Source: Amycolatopsis rifamycinica | Lineage (GTDB): Bacteria; Actinomycetota; Actinomycetes; Mycobacteriales; Pseudonocardiaceae | Direction of reading: 5' to 3' | Assembly (NCBI RefSeq): GCF_000695625.1 | Contig: NZ_JMQI01000030.1 | Span: forward strand, 62,001-126,000 | Length of the DNA stretch: 64,000 nucleotides | Shown here: positions 29,454-39,156 of the stretch, piece by piece | Layout: every line of letters starts with the position of its first letter | Position numbering within the stretch: position 1 is the stretch's first letter | Notes under the pieces: generated by a model | The model's database searches: none | What the model was told of the DNA's origin: nothing | The model's input: the letters and a program-made list of their open reading frames with translations, nothing else | Program-made: the position numbers and the translations under genes

Positions 29454-31061
29454 TCACAGCCGTAGCTGCAGCTGAGTAAGCAGGCGCTGCGCGGGGTCGT
29501 CGAAGTCCACTCCGGACACCTCGGCCGCCCGGCGGACCCGGTATCGCACCGTGTTCGGGTGGATGTTCAGCTCCCGGGCCGCCGCGCGGACGTCGCCGAA
29601 CGCGTTCAGCCAGGCCAGGACCGCCGGGACGAGGATGCCGCCGTGCTCGGTGTCGTGCTCGGCCAGTGCCGTCAGCCTCGGGTCGCGGATCCGCGGCTGG
29701 GACCCCAGGTACGCCAGCACCTCCGAGAGCAGCACTTCGGCGCGGACGTCGGCCAGCGAGGCGACGTCGGCGGCCCAGTGCCCGCGCGTCATCGCCGCCA
29801 GGACGCGGTCGGCGTCGCCCCGCGAGGCCGCCGCCTCCGAGAGCCGGGGTACGACGCCGCCCAGGGCCGCGCGGACCGGGGCGTCCAGGTGACGGCGGGC
29901 CGTCGCGGCGATCTCGCGGGCCAGGGCCAGCACCGCCGCGTCGGAGTGCTCGGGCAGGTCCGGCAGCAGGGCGTAGACGCGGCCGCCGATCACGCTCACC
30001 AGCGCGCTGCGCCGGTAGGCCGCCGTGTGGACGGCGATCAGGTGCACCAGCTCGGCGCGCCGCAGCTGCCGGTTGTCCGAGCGCACGATGGGCTTCTGGG
30101 GGGTCCCGGGCTGGAGCCGGGGGCTCGGCCCCGGCGGCCCCAGGGAGAACGCCAGCACCTGTGCCGGCCGCGCCGGGTCCGCGCCGATGTCGTCGGCGAC
30201 GGACTCCGCGTCCAGCCGGCCTTCCAGCAGGCTGGCCAGGAGGTCTTCGCGCAGCCGCAATTCCGGGCTCGGCAGCGTGCGCGCCCGGATCAGCTGCGGC
30301 GCCAGCGCGCGGCTCGCCCCCAGCAGCGCCGTCTCCGCCCCTTCGGTGAGCGGCTGGGCGCCCTCCTGGACCCAGATCGTGCCGAGCGGCTGCTTGCCCG
30401 CGTGGATGCCCGCCGCGATGCGCCGCCGGATGCCCAGCTCCGGCCGCTCGTCGATCCGGACGATCCCTTCCCCGGCCCGCAACCGCTGGTAGACGCCCCA
30501 TTCGCGCAGCATCGCGAGGTAGCGCTCCGGCCCTTCGCGGCCGAGGATCGACAGCCGCCGCAGCTCGTCGACTTCGTCGCCGGCGCGGGAGTAGGCGAGC
30601 ACGCGGTTCGCCGTGTCCTCGATGCTGACCAGGCCGCCGGTGAGCGTCGCGATCGTCTGGGCCAGGGCGAACAGGTCGCCGAGCACCTCGCCGCTGGCCG
30701 CTTCCCCGCCCGCGCGGGCCGCCTCGACGACCCCGCGGGCCAGGGCTTCCACCTGTTCCCAGCGCGCCTCCGCGCCGACCGTGAGCAGGGCGACGCCCGC
30801 ATCGGCGGCGACGTCGGCGCCGGTCGCGCCCTTGACCGCCACCGCCGCCGCGCCGCCGCGCCCGGCCGCGCGGATGGCCGGGGCCGCCGCCCGGCCGCGG
30901 GCGCCGATCACCAGCACGAGGTCGCCGGGCGAGGCCTCCAGGGGGTCCTCGGGATCGAGGATCACGACGTCGGTGACGGGAACGCCGAGGCCGTGCGGGG
31001 CCACGACGACCTCGACGAGCGGCTCTCCCAAGGTCGCCAGGACGTGGCGCAGCGACGTCAC
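29454..31061 (-). CDS. PucR-family regulator of proline use (PruC-like)
   Basis: A 535-aa regulator with the PucR N-terminal domain (about 5-130), a central CdaR GGDEF-like region (about 290-410), and a C-terminal HTH_30 domain: LNAFGDVRAAARELNIHPNTVRYRVRRAAEV near 485-515. It is divergent from pruA-pruB, as PruC (Rv1186c) is in Mycobacterium, so it probably activates proline catabolism. ATG at 31061. The intergenic region carries a direct repeat that could be its binding site. Confidence 0.88.
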   Translation of the reverse strand: MTSLRHVLATLGEPLVEVVVAPHGLGVPVTDVVILDPEDPLEASPGDLVLVIGARGRAAAPAIRAAGRGGAAAVAVKGATGADVAADAGVALLTVGAEARWEQVEALARGVVEAARAGGEAASGEVLGDLFALAQTIATLTGGLVSIEDTANRVLAYSRAGDEVDELRRLSILGREGPERYLAMLREWGVYQRLRAGEGIVRIDERPELGIRRRIAAGIHAGKQPLGTIWVQEGAQPLTEGAETALLGASRALAPQLIRARTLPSPELRLREDLLASLLEGRLDAESVADDIGADPARPAQVLAFSLGPPGPSPRLQPGTPQKPIVRSDNRQLRRAELVHLIAVHTAAYRRSALVSVIGGRVYALLPDLPEHSDAAVLALAREIAATARRHLDAPVRAALGGVVPRLSEAAASRGDADRVLAAMTRGHWAADVASLADVRAEVLLSEVLAYLGSQPRIRDPRLTALAEHDTEHGGILVPAVLAWLNAFGDVRAAARELNIHPNTVRYRVRRAAEVSGVDFDDPAQRLLTQLQLRL

Positions 31062-31072
31062 GGCAACGTTAT

Positions 31073-31117
31073 CCGATCGGCCAAGATCACCCGGGCGATT
31101 TTAGCCGATCGGACAAG
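31073..31117. promoter_or_regulatory. Direct repeat, candidate PucR/PruC operator
   Basis: CCGATCGG followed by one base and CAAG occurs twice, at 31073-31085 and 31105-31117. The start-to-start distance is 32 bases, about three helical turns, which would place two bound proteins on one face of the DNA. The core CCGATCGG is itself palindromic. It lies between the two divergent genes, 62 bases upstream of the pruA start. Confidence 0.55.
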
Positions 31118-31178
31118 CCTCCGGAACGTGTCCGGAGTTACCGTTCGGGGCATCTGGACAGTAAGCAGAGGAGCCGCC

Positions 31179-32807
31179 GTGGACGCCGTGACCCAGACCC
31201 CCGCCCCGACGAACGAGCCGGTGCTGACCTACGCGCCGGGCAGCGCCGAGCGCGCGGAACTCGAGGGTGCGCTCAAGCGGCTGGGCCAGGCGGAACCGGT
31301 CGATCTGACCGTCACCATCGGCGGCGAGCAGCGTCCCGGCGGCGGCGAGCAGATCGACGTCGTCCAGCCGCACAACCACAAGCACGTGCTGGGCACCATC
31401 CACAGCGCGAGCCGGCAGGACGCGACCGACGCCATCGCGGCCGCCGCGAAGGCCGCGCCGGAATGGCGCGCGCTGTCCTACGACGACCGCGCCGCGATCC
31501 TGCTGCGCGCCGCCGACCTGCTCACCGGCAAGTGGCGGGCCACGCTGAACGCCGCCACCATGCTCGGCCAGTCCAAGACCGCGACCCAGGCCGAGATCGA
31601 CTCGGCCTGCGAGCTGGCCGACTTCTGGCGCTTCAACGTCGAGTTCGGCCGCCGCATCCTCGCCGAGCAGCCGATCAGCTCGCCGGGCGTGTGGAACCGG
31701 ATGGAGCACCGGCCCCTCGAGGGCTTCGTCTACGCGATCACGCCGTTCAACTTCACCGCGATCGCCGGCAACCTGCCGACCGCGCCCGCGCTGATGGGCA
31801 ACACCGTGCTGTGGAAGCCGTCGCCGACGCAGTCGTTCGCCGCGCACCTGACCATGCGGCTGCTCGAAGAGGCCGGGATGCCGCCGGGCGTGATCAACCT
31901 GCTGCCGGGCGACGGCAAGGCCGTCTCCGAGGTCGCCCTGACCCACCGCGACCTGGCCGGCATCCACTTCACCGGCTCGACCGCGACCTTCCAGCACCTG
32001 TGGGGCACGGTCGGCGCGAACATCGCGGGCTACCGCGGCTACCCGCGGCTGGTCGGCGAGACCGGCGGCAAGGACTTCGTGCTCGCGCACGCCTCCGCCG
32101 ACGTCGACGTCCTGCGCACCGCGCTGGTCCGCGGCGCCTTCGAGTACCAGGGCCAGAAGTGCTCGGCCGCTTCGCGTGCGTACATCCCGCGTAGCGTCTG
32201 GAACGAGCTGAAGGACGGCCTGGTCGCCGAGACCGAGGCGCTGTCCTACGGCGACGTCACCGACCTGTCGCACTTCGGCGGCGCGGTCATCGACCGGCGC
32301 GCGTTCACGAAGCACTCGGACCTGTTCGACCGGGTGCGCAACGACGCCTCGGTGGAGGTGCTCACCGGCGGGACCGCCGACGACAGCGTCGGCTACTTCG
32401 TGCAGCCGACGATCCTGGTGTCGGACAACCCGAAGCACGAGATCTTCTCGACCGAGTACTTCGGCCCGATCCTGTCGGTGTACGTCTACGAGGACGGCGG
32501 CTTCGACGACGTCCTGAAGCTGATCGACTCCTCCGCCGCGTACGCGCTGACCGGCGCGGTCATCGCCAACGACCGCGTCGCCGTGGCGAAGGCGTCCGAA
32601 GCGCTGAAGTTCTCCGCGGGCAACTTCTACGTCAACGACAAGCCGACCGGTGCCGTCGTCGGCCAGCAGCCGTTCGGCGGGGCGCGGGCTTCGGGCACCA
32701 ACGACAAGGCCGGCTCGATCTTCAACCTGCTCCGCTGGACGAGCCCGCGCTCGGTCAAGGAGACCTTCGTGCCGCCGACCTCCGTGCGCTACCCGCACCA
32801 GGGCTGA
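31179..32807 (+). CDS. pruA: L-glutamate gamma-semialdehyde (P5C) dehydrogenase
   Basis: A 542-aa NAD-dependent aldehyde dehydrogenase that makes glutamate from proline-derived semialdehyde. Seen: YAITPFNFTAIAGNLP near 185, the Rossmann loop HFTGSTATFQ near 265, the catalytic Glu in VGETGGKDFVLAHA near 290, and catalytic Cys in YQGQKCSAASRAYIP near 328. GTG 31179 follows AGAGGAG by five bases; the open frame extends far upstream only because it crosses the antisense of the regulator. It is followed 13 bases later by proline dehydrogenase. Confidence 0.95.
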   Translation: MDAVTQTPAPTNEPVLTYAPGSAERAELEGALKRLGQAEPVDLTVTIGGEQRPGGGEQIDVVQPHNHKHVLGTIHSASRQDATDAIAAAAKAAPEWRALSYDDRAAILLRAADLLTGKWRATLNAATMLGQSKTATQAEIDSACELADFWRFNVEFGRRILAEQPISSPGVWNRMEHRPLEGFVYAITPFNFTAIAGNLPTAPALMGNTVLWKPSPTQSFAAHLTMRLLEEAGMPPGVINLLPGDGKAVSEVALTHRDLAGIHFTGSTATFQHLWGTVGANIAGYRGYPRLVGETGGKDFVLAHASADVDVLRTALVRGAFEYQGQKCSAASRAYIPRSVWNELKDGLVAETEALSYGDVTDLSHFGGAVIDRRAFTKHSDLFDRVRNDASVEVLTGGTADDSVGYFVQPTILVSDNPKHEIFSTEYFGPILSVYVYEDGGFDDVLKLIDSSAAYALTGAVIANDRVAVAKASEALKFSAGNFYVNDKPTGAVVGQQPFGGARASGTNDKAGSIFNLLRWTSPRSVKETFVPPTSVRYPHQG

Positions 32808-32820
32808 GAAGGAGACCGTC

Positions 32821-33750
32821 ATGCTGCGTGCCCCGTTGCTCGCCGCCGCCCGGTCGAAGGGCATCCGGCGGCTGGTGGAAGCCGTGCCCGCCACGCGGTC
32901 CGTGGTGCGCCGGTTCGTCGCCGGGTCCGGGACCGCCGACGCCGTGCGCGTGGCCCGGGAACTGGCCGCGGACGGCCGCCGGATCACCCTCGACCACCTG
33001 GGCGAGGACACCACCGACGCCGCGCAGGCGGCGGCGATCGTCCGCGCCTACGAGGCCGTGCTGACCGCGCTGGCCGCGGAAGGACTGGCCGAGGGCGCGG
33101 ACGTGTCGGTGAAGCTGTCGGCGGTCGGGCAGTTCCTGCCGTCGGACGGCGAGGACGTCGCGCTGGAGAACGCGCGGAAGATCTGCGCCGCGGCCGAGGC
33201 GGTCGGCGCCACCGTGACGCTCGACATGGAGGACCACACCACCACGGACTCGACGCTCGGCATCCTGCGCGAGCTGCGCGGCGAGTACCCGTGGGTCGGC
33301 GCGGTGCTGCAGGCCTACCTGCGGCGGACCGAGCAGGACTGCCGCGAGCTGTCGGGGCCCGGCTCGCGGGTGCGGCTGTGCAAGGGCGCGTACGCCGAGC
33401 CGGAGTCCGTGGCGTTCGCGGACAAGTCCGCAGTGGACAAGTCCTACGTCCGCTGCCTGCGCGTCCTGATGGCGGGCCAGGGCTACCCGATGGTGGCTTC
33501 GCACGACCCGCGGATGATCGAGATCGCCGCCGCGCTGGCCGAGGAGAACGGGCGGACCGACGACGACCACGAGTTCCAGATGCTCTACGGCATTCGCCCG
33601 GAGGAGCAGGCGCGGATCGCGGCCTCGGGCGCGCGCATGCGCGTCTACGTGCCCTACGGCGACGAGTGGTACGGCTACTTCATGCGGCGGCTGGCCGAGC
33701 GCCCGGCGAACCTGGCGTTCTTCCTGCGCGGGCTCGCCACCCGGTCCTGA
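32821..33750 (+). CDS. pruB: Proline dehydrogenase
   Basis: A 309-aa FAD enzyme of the PutA-like TIM-barrel type that oxidises proline to P5C. Motifs include SVKLSAVG near 97, TLDMEDHTTTDSTL near 138, VGAVLQAYLRRTEQD near 160, RLCKGAYAEP near 184, and the C-terminal RVYVPYGDEWYGYFMRRLAERP that contacts proline. AGAAGGAG lies eight bases before the ATG. Together with pruA it feeds proline nitrogen and carbon into glutamate. A perfect terminator follows. Confidence 0.94.
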   Translation: MLRAPLLAAARSKGIRRLVEAVPATRSVVRRFVAGSGTADAVRVARELAADGRRITLDHLGEDTTDAAQAAAIVRAYEAVLTALAAEGLAEGADVSVKLSAVGQFLPSDGEDVALENARKICAAAEAVGATVTLDMEDHTTTDSTLGILRELRGEYPWVGAVLQAYLRRTEQDCRELSGPGSRVRLCKGAYAEPESVAFADKSAVDKSYVRCLRVLMAGQGYPMVASHDPRMIEIAAALAEENGRTDDDHEFQMLYGIRPEEQARIAASGARMRVYVPYGDEWYGYFMRRLAERPANLAFFLRGLATRS

Positions 33751-33751
33751 G

Positions 33752-33797
33752 ACACGCCGAAGGCCGCCCCGCTGAGCTGGGGCGGCCTTCGGCGTGT
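33752..33797. terminator. Bidirectional terminator between pruB and thioredoxin gene
   Basis: A perfect 19-bp stem (33752-33770 with 33779-33797) and an 8-base loop. It sits one base after the pruB stop and eight before the end of the convergent thioredoxin gene, so it can serve both. No U-run, as usual in this group. Confidence 0.85.
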
Positions 33798-33805
33798 GGT
33801 GGTGG

Positions 33806-34177
33806 TCAGGCCTGTTCGGCCTCGGCTTCGGCGGCCTTGCGCTTGACCTCGTCCATGTCGACCTCGCGAGCCTGCTTGATGAGCTCTTCGAGGGCGGGCG
33901 CGGGCAGCGCGCCGGGCTGGGCGTAGATCAGCGTCTTGTCCCGGATGATGGCCAGCGTCGGGATCGAGCGGACGTCGAAGGCGGCCGCGAGCTGCTGCTG
34001 CGCCTCCGTGTCGACGCTCGCGAAGACGATGTCCTCGTGCTTTTCGGAGGCCTTCTCGTAGACCGGCGCGAACTGGCGGCACGGCCCGCACCAGCTCGCC
34101 CAGAAGTCGATCAGGACGAACTCGTTGTCGGTCAGCGTCTGGTCGAAGTTCTCGGCGGTCAGCTCAACGGTGCTCAT
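33806..34177 (-). CDS. trxA: Thioredoxin
   Basis: A 123-aa thioredoxin-fold disulfide reductase. The redox centre is WASWCGPCRQFAPVY near residues 28-40 and the cis-Pro is in VRSIPTLAI near 72. A 20-residue charged C-terminal helix (VDMDEVKRKAAEAEAEQA) goes beyond the usual 105-110 residues. No signal peptide, so cytoplasmic. The ATG at 34177 was chosen by homology; the open frame extends upstream without conserved residues. Confidence 0.93.
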   Translation of the reverse strand: MSTVELTAENFDQTLTDNEFVLIDFWASWCGPCRQFAPVYEKASEKHEDIVFASVDTEAQQQLAAAFDVRSIPTLAIIRDKTLIYAQPGALPAPALEELIKQAREVDMDEVKRKAAEAEAEQA

Positions 34178-34262
34178 GTCCTGGTCAACGACGCGAGCCC
34201 GGCGGGAATTCCCGCGGCCGGGGTAGCGTCGTTCCGCGAGTACCCGTGAAGAGGAGGAACAG

Positions 34263-34505
34263 ATGGCCGACGGCGAGATCCTGGGCCGGATCGACGAGCT
34301 GATCGCGGAGGAGCACGAGCTCCGGTCGCGCTCGGTCGGCGTGGGACTGAGCGGCGGCGACCGCGACCGGCTCACCGTGGTCGAGCAGCAGCTCGACCAG
34401 TGCTGGGACCTGCTGCGCCAGCGGCGCGCGAAGGCGGAGTTCCACGAGAACCCGGACGACGCCGAAGCCCGCCCGGTGTCCGAGGTGGAGTCCTACCGCC
34501 AGTGA
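34263..34505 (+). CDS. DUF2630 family protein
   Basis: An 80-aa all-helical protein of the actinobacterial DUF2630 family, function unknown. The core is ILGRIDELIAEEHELRSRS and LTVVEQQLDQCWDLLRQRRA. GAGGAGGAAC precedes the ATG. It is divergent from thioredoxin across 85 bases and has its own terminator. Confidence 0.88.
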   Translation: MADGEILGRIDELIAEEHELRSRSVGVGLSGGDRDRLTVVEQQLDQCWDLLRQRRAKAEFHENPDDAEARPVSEVESYRQ

Positions 34506-34512
34506 GCCCGGC

Positions 34513-34547
34513 TTCGCGGCCGCTCCCCTTCCAGGAGCGGCCGCGAA
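34513..34547 (+). terminator. Terminator after the DUF2630 gene
   Basis: A 14-bp stem (34513-34526 with 34534-34547) and a 7-base loop, beginning seven bases after the stop codon and ending in a short A-run that would also give U-rich RNA on the other strand. Confidence 0.75.
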
Positions 34548-34641
34548 AAACTTCCGGCGGCGATGTCGAGAACCGGGAACCGGCTGCGTCCCCGGGGTGG
34601 AAGCGGCCAGAATGGGCCGCCGGACACCGAGGAGCACGATC

Positions 34642-35052
34642 ATGGCCAAGTACCTGCTGCTGAAGCACTACCGCGGCGCCCCGGCCCCGGCGAACTGCGA
34701 CACCGCCATCGACCAGTGGACGCCGGAGGAGATCTCCGCGCACGTGCAGTACATGCGGGACTTCGGGGAGAAGCTCGTCGCCACCGGCGAGTTCGTCGAG
34801 CACCAGGCGCTCGCCCCGGAGGGGACGTTCGTCCGCTACGACGGCGAGGGCCGCCCGCCGGTCACCGACGGCCCGTTCCCCGAGACCAAGGATCTCATCG
34901 CCGGCTGGACGGTGATCGACGTCGACAGCTACGAGCGCGCCCTCGAACTGGCCGCGGAGCTGTCGGCCGCGCCCGGCCCGAAGGGCGAGCCGATCCACGA
35001 GTGGCTCGAGCTGCGCCCCTTCCTGGCCGCGCCGCCGGCCATCACGGAATGA
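34642..35052 (+). CDS. YCII/DGPF-domain protein
   Basis: A 136-aa protein of the YCII-related DGPF family. It starts with MAKYLLLKHYRG, has the name-giving TDGPFPETKDLIAGWTVIDVDS near 73-93, and ends in an ELRPF motif. Such proteins are encoded directly before ECF42 sigma factors and may be their regulators or targets. GAGGAG lies eight bases before the ATG. It ends 41 bases before the sigma factor. Confidence 0.85.
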   Translation: MAKYLLLKHYRGAPAPANCDTAIDQWTPEEISAHVQYMRDFGEKLVATGEFVEHQALAPEGTFVRYDGEGRPPVTDGPFPETKDLIAGWTVIDVDSYERALELAAELSAAPGPKGEPIHEWLELRPFLAAPPAITE

Positions 35053-35093
35053 CGCCGTGGCCCGCGGTCCCGGCGGAGCGGATCGGCTGAGCC

Positions 35094-36233
<1,140 letters not shown>

Positions 36234-36238
36234 CCCGG

Positions 36239-36385
36239 ACCCGCGTGATCAAGCCCGTATCCCGCGTGACCGAGCCCGGAACTCGCGTGATCGAAACCGG
36301 ATCTCGCGAGTTCCGGCCCCGATCACGCGAGTTCCGGTTCCAGTCACGCCGGTTACGGCTCTGATCACGCGGGTTACGGGGTCAG
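36239..36385. repeat. Seven 21-base repeat units, inverted halves
   Basis: Units start at 36239, 36260, 36281, 36302, 36323, 36344 and 36365. The first three read CGCGTGATC near their centre; the last three read GATCACGC, its reverse complement, so the array folds back on itself. It fills the gap between two convergent genes and the last unit overlaps the stop of the hydrolase gene. It could end transcription from both sides. Confidence 0.8.
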
Positions 36386-37947
36386 GCGGGGCAGAGGGTG
36401 CCGTCGGCGGGGATCCTGCCGTCGATCAGGAAGGCGCGGGCCGCGTCGGTGACGCAGGGGGAGAGCCCGAGGGCGCCGTGGCCCGCGCCCTGCCAGGTGA
36501 TGGTGACCGCGGACGGCATCTGGTCGGCCGCGCGGGTGCTGCCGACCTGCGGTGTGACCGGGTCGGCCGCGGTGGCCGCGACCAGGATCGGCGGGACCCC
36601 GGGCGCGCCCGGCGCCGGCAGCGGCTCGGTGCGCACCGGCCACGGGCCGCACCAGGCCAGCTGCTGGGCGACGACCGAGCCGAACTGCGGGTACTTGCCG
36701 CGCATCCCGGCCACGACCTGGTCGAGCTGGTCGGCCGAGAGCCGGGTCTGGCTGTCGTTGCAGCGGGTGGCGATCGTGGCGTCGATCCGCGACGGCCGGG
36801 CGCGCGAATCCTCCAGCACCGGCGCCGCGAACGCGGCCAGCGGCGCGACGTCCCCGGCCCGGGCCGCGCCGATCGCGTCGGCCAGCTCCGGCCACCGCGC
36901 GCGCTGCGAGAGTCCCGTGTAGACGGCGAACATCGCGATGCCCGGGCCGAACGCGACGCCTTCGCCGGCCGACGCCGGAGTGCGCCGCAGCTGGTCGGTG
37001 AGCGCGGGCAGTGCGGCCTTCGGATCGCCCAGCGCGCAGTGCCGGGCCGCGCAGTCGGCGGCGAAAGCGTCCCATGTGGACTGTGCGGCGGCGGCCACCG
37101 CGTCGAGGACCGCGGCCGTGTCGGCGCCCGGGTCGGGCACGCCGTCGAGGACCATGCGCCCGACCTGGCCGGGGAAGCGGACCGCGTACTCGGCCAGCAC
37201 CTTCGAGCCGTCGCCGTGCCCGAGCGCGTCGAGCCGCTCCATCCCCAGCTGCTTGCGCAGCTCGTCGAGGTCGCCCGCGCTGCGCCAGCTGTCGAGCGCG
37301 GTCTGGGTGTCGTCCAGCTCGATGGCGCACTGCTGGCCGGCCTTGCGGGCGGCGTCCAGCACGTCGCCCAGGCCGCCCTGCGCCGGGTCGGCGGCGACGA
37401 GGTCGGGCCGGATGTCGGCGGGGACGCACTGGGCGGCGCCGGAGAGCCCGGTGCCGCGCCGGTCCAGGCCGATCAGCGAGAACTTCTCCAGGAACGCGGG
37501 CGGCAGCGTCGCGGCCAGCCGGGCGGCGTACACCGTGCCCGGATCGCCGTCGACGTCGTTGACCACGACCAGCGGCACCGGCCCGCTGCCGGCCTTCAGC
37601 GCGAGCAGCCGCACCACCGAGCGCCGCGGCTCACCGGGGGAGTCCAGCGGCGCGGTGACGCGGGCGCAGGTGAAGTGCAGGCCGTCCGGGACGCCGGGGG
37701 TGCCGATGCGCTGGCGGGTGTCGTCGTCGCAGTCGGCCCACTTCAGCGTCGGCGACTGCGGCTCGCCCAGCGGCGGCAGCGGGAACCCGGGTGTCCGGGT
37801 GGGGGTGCCGCCGCCGGTCGTCTTCCCGTCGTTCTCGACCAGCGCCGGGCGGACCGACGGCCCGGCGGCGCAGCCCGCGGCGGCGGTCAGGGCGAGCAGC
37901 CCGGCCAGGAGACGGGTACGGCGGCGGCGCACGGGCGGGATCCTCAC
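36382..37947 (-). CDS. Secreted alpha/beta-hydrolase-fold lipoprotein (tripeptidyl aminopeptidase-like)
   Basis: A 521-aa predicted lipoprotein; the signal peptide ends in the lipobox LTAAAGC. The alpha/beta hydrolase fold has GLDRRGTGLSG near 163-173, an RMVLDGVPDP strand near 275, and the C-terminal TAP-like part with acid ADPVTP and His in GAGHGALG. Oddity: the nucleophile elbow reads LGHGDGSK, so the usual Ser of G-x-S-x-G is Gly. It may be catalytically dead, use another residue, or belong to a subfamily with a different role. Confidence 0.8.
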   Translation of the reverse strand: MRIPPVRRRRTRLLAGLLALTAAAGCAAGPSVRPALVENDGKTTGGGTPTRTPGFPLPPLGEPQSPTLKWADCDDDTRQRIGTPGVPDGLHFTCARVTAPLDSPGEPRRSVVRLLALKAGSGPVPLVVVNDVDGDPGTVYAARLAATLPPAFLEKFSLIGLDRRGTGLSGAAQCVPADIRPDLVAADPAQGGLGDVLDAARKAGQQCAIELDDTQTALDSWRSAGDLDELRKQLGMERLDALGHGDGSKVLAEYAVRFPGQVGRMVLDGVPDPGADTAAVLDAVAAAAQSTWDAFAADCAARHCALGDPKAALPALTDQLRRTPASAGEGVAFGPGIAMFAVYTGLSQRARWPELADAIGAARAGDVAPLAAFAAPVLEDSRARPSRIDATIATRCNDSQTRLSADQLDQVVAGMRGKYPQFGSVVAQQLAWCGPWPVRTEPLPAPGAPGVPPILVAATAADPVTPQVGSTRAADQMPSAVTITWQGAGHGALGLSPCVTDAARAFLIDGRIPADGTLCPA

Positions 37948-38002
37948 GTCGGACGTCGATCAACGGCACGCCGAGCTTCGCACGGGCGGTGTGGGACGCG
38001 GG

Positions 38003-39082
38003 TTAGCGGGTCCGCACGACCTGACCGCGGAAGACGGCGTCGAGGTCGTAGCGGGCCGGCTCGTCGAGCTGGCTGTAGTCGCACGACGCGGGCTCGCGGT
38101 CCGGGCGCCACCGCACGAACCGCGCGTTGTGCCGGAATCGCGACGGCATGCCGCCTTCGGTGTTCTCGTAGGCGACCTCGACGACGCGCTCGGGCCGCAA
38201 CGGCACCCATTCGTGTTCGGTGGCGCGCCAGCGGGTGATGCCACCGGGGATGCGCTGGGCCTCGCCGGTGGCGCGGCCGCCCCAGGGGTGGTCCTCGCCG
38301 TCGGTGACCAGCGGGGCCAGCTCCTCGGCGAGCTCGCGACGGCGTTCCTTGGGGAACGACCCGACGGTGCCGACGTGGTGCAGCACGCCCTGGTCGTCGT
38401 GCAGGCCGAGCAGGAAGGAGCCGACGAGTTCGCCGGGGCCGCCGTCGACGTGCCAGCGCAGCCCGGCGAGGACGCAGTCGGCGGTGCGCAGGTGCTTGTA
38501 CTTGAGCATCGCGCGCTTGCCGGGCGTGTAGGGCTCGTCGAGGGGCTTGCCGATGACGCCGTCGAGGCCGGCGCCCTCGAACAGCTCGAACCAGTGCCGC
38601 GCGGTGTCCGGGTCGGTGGTGGCCGGGGTGAGCGGGAACCGGTCGCCGGCCAGCTCGGCGAGCCGTTCGCGGCGCACGGACGTCGGCTCGTCGAGCAGGG
38701 ACTCGTCGCCGAGGGCGAGGACGTCGAAGGCGACGAACTCGGCGGGCTGTTCGGCGGACAGCAGCGTGACCCGGCTTTCGGCGGGGTGGATGCGCTCGGT
38801 GAGGGCGTCGAAGTTGAGCCGTCCCTCGCGCGCGACGACGAGTTCGCCGTCGAGCACGACCCGCGGCGGGAGGATGTCGAGCAGCCGCGCGACGGCCTCG
38901 GGGAAGTACCGGTTGAGCGGCTTCTCCGCGCGCGACTGCAGGTACAGCTCGTCGCCGTCGCGGAAGACGATGCAGCGGAAGCCGTCCCACTTCGGTTCGA
39001 ACAGCAGGCCTCCGGAGTCCGGGATGGCTTTCGCGGGCTTGGCGAGCATCGGCTTCAGCGGCGGCCGCAGCGGTAGGGGCAT
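38003..39082 (-). CDS. ATP-dependent DNA ligase (LigC-like)
   Basis: A 359-aa ligase. The adenylation site is FEPKWDGFRCIVFRDG with the catalytic Lys near residue 33; other nucleotidyltransferase motifs are PRVVLDGELVV, EFVAFDVLAL, GLDGVIGKPLDEPY, and KYKHLRTADCVLAG. An OB-fold follows (HVGTVGSFPKERRRELA). It lacks polymerase and nuclease domains. It may join ends after the stand-alone LigD polymerase at 25.6 kb. ATG 39082 starts MPLPLRPPLKPMLA, the expected N-terminus; the frame extends upstream without homology. Confidence 0.92.
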   Translation of the reverse strand: MPLPLRPPLKPMLAKPAKAIPDSGGLLFEPKWDGFRCIVFRDGDELYLQSRAEKPLNRYFPEAVARLLDILPPRVVLDGELVVAREGRLNFDALTERIHPAESRVTLLSAEQPAEFVAFDVLALGDESLLDEPTSVRRERLAELAGDRFPLTPATTDPDTARHWFELFEGAGLDGVIGKPLDEPYTPGKRAMLKYKHLRTADCVLAGLRWHVDGGPGELVGSFLLGLHDDQGVLHHVGTVGSFPKERRRELAEELAPLVTDGEDHPWGGRATGEAQRIPGGITRWRATEHEWVPLRPERVVEVAYENTEGGMPSRFRHNARFVRWRPDREPASCDYSQLDEPARYDLDAVFRGQVVRTR

Positions 39083-39156
39083 GCCCGCATTCTGCGGAAA
39101 AGCCCGGCGCGGCGCACGCGTTCGGCCGAGGCCGTGTCGAGGTCCGGTGACGGATT

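Noticed and set aside
29559-31178. Extending pruA upstream to an 1082-codon protein
   Set aside because: The extension is antisense to the PucR regulator; the GTG at 31179 has a strong ribosome site and matches the known length.
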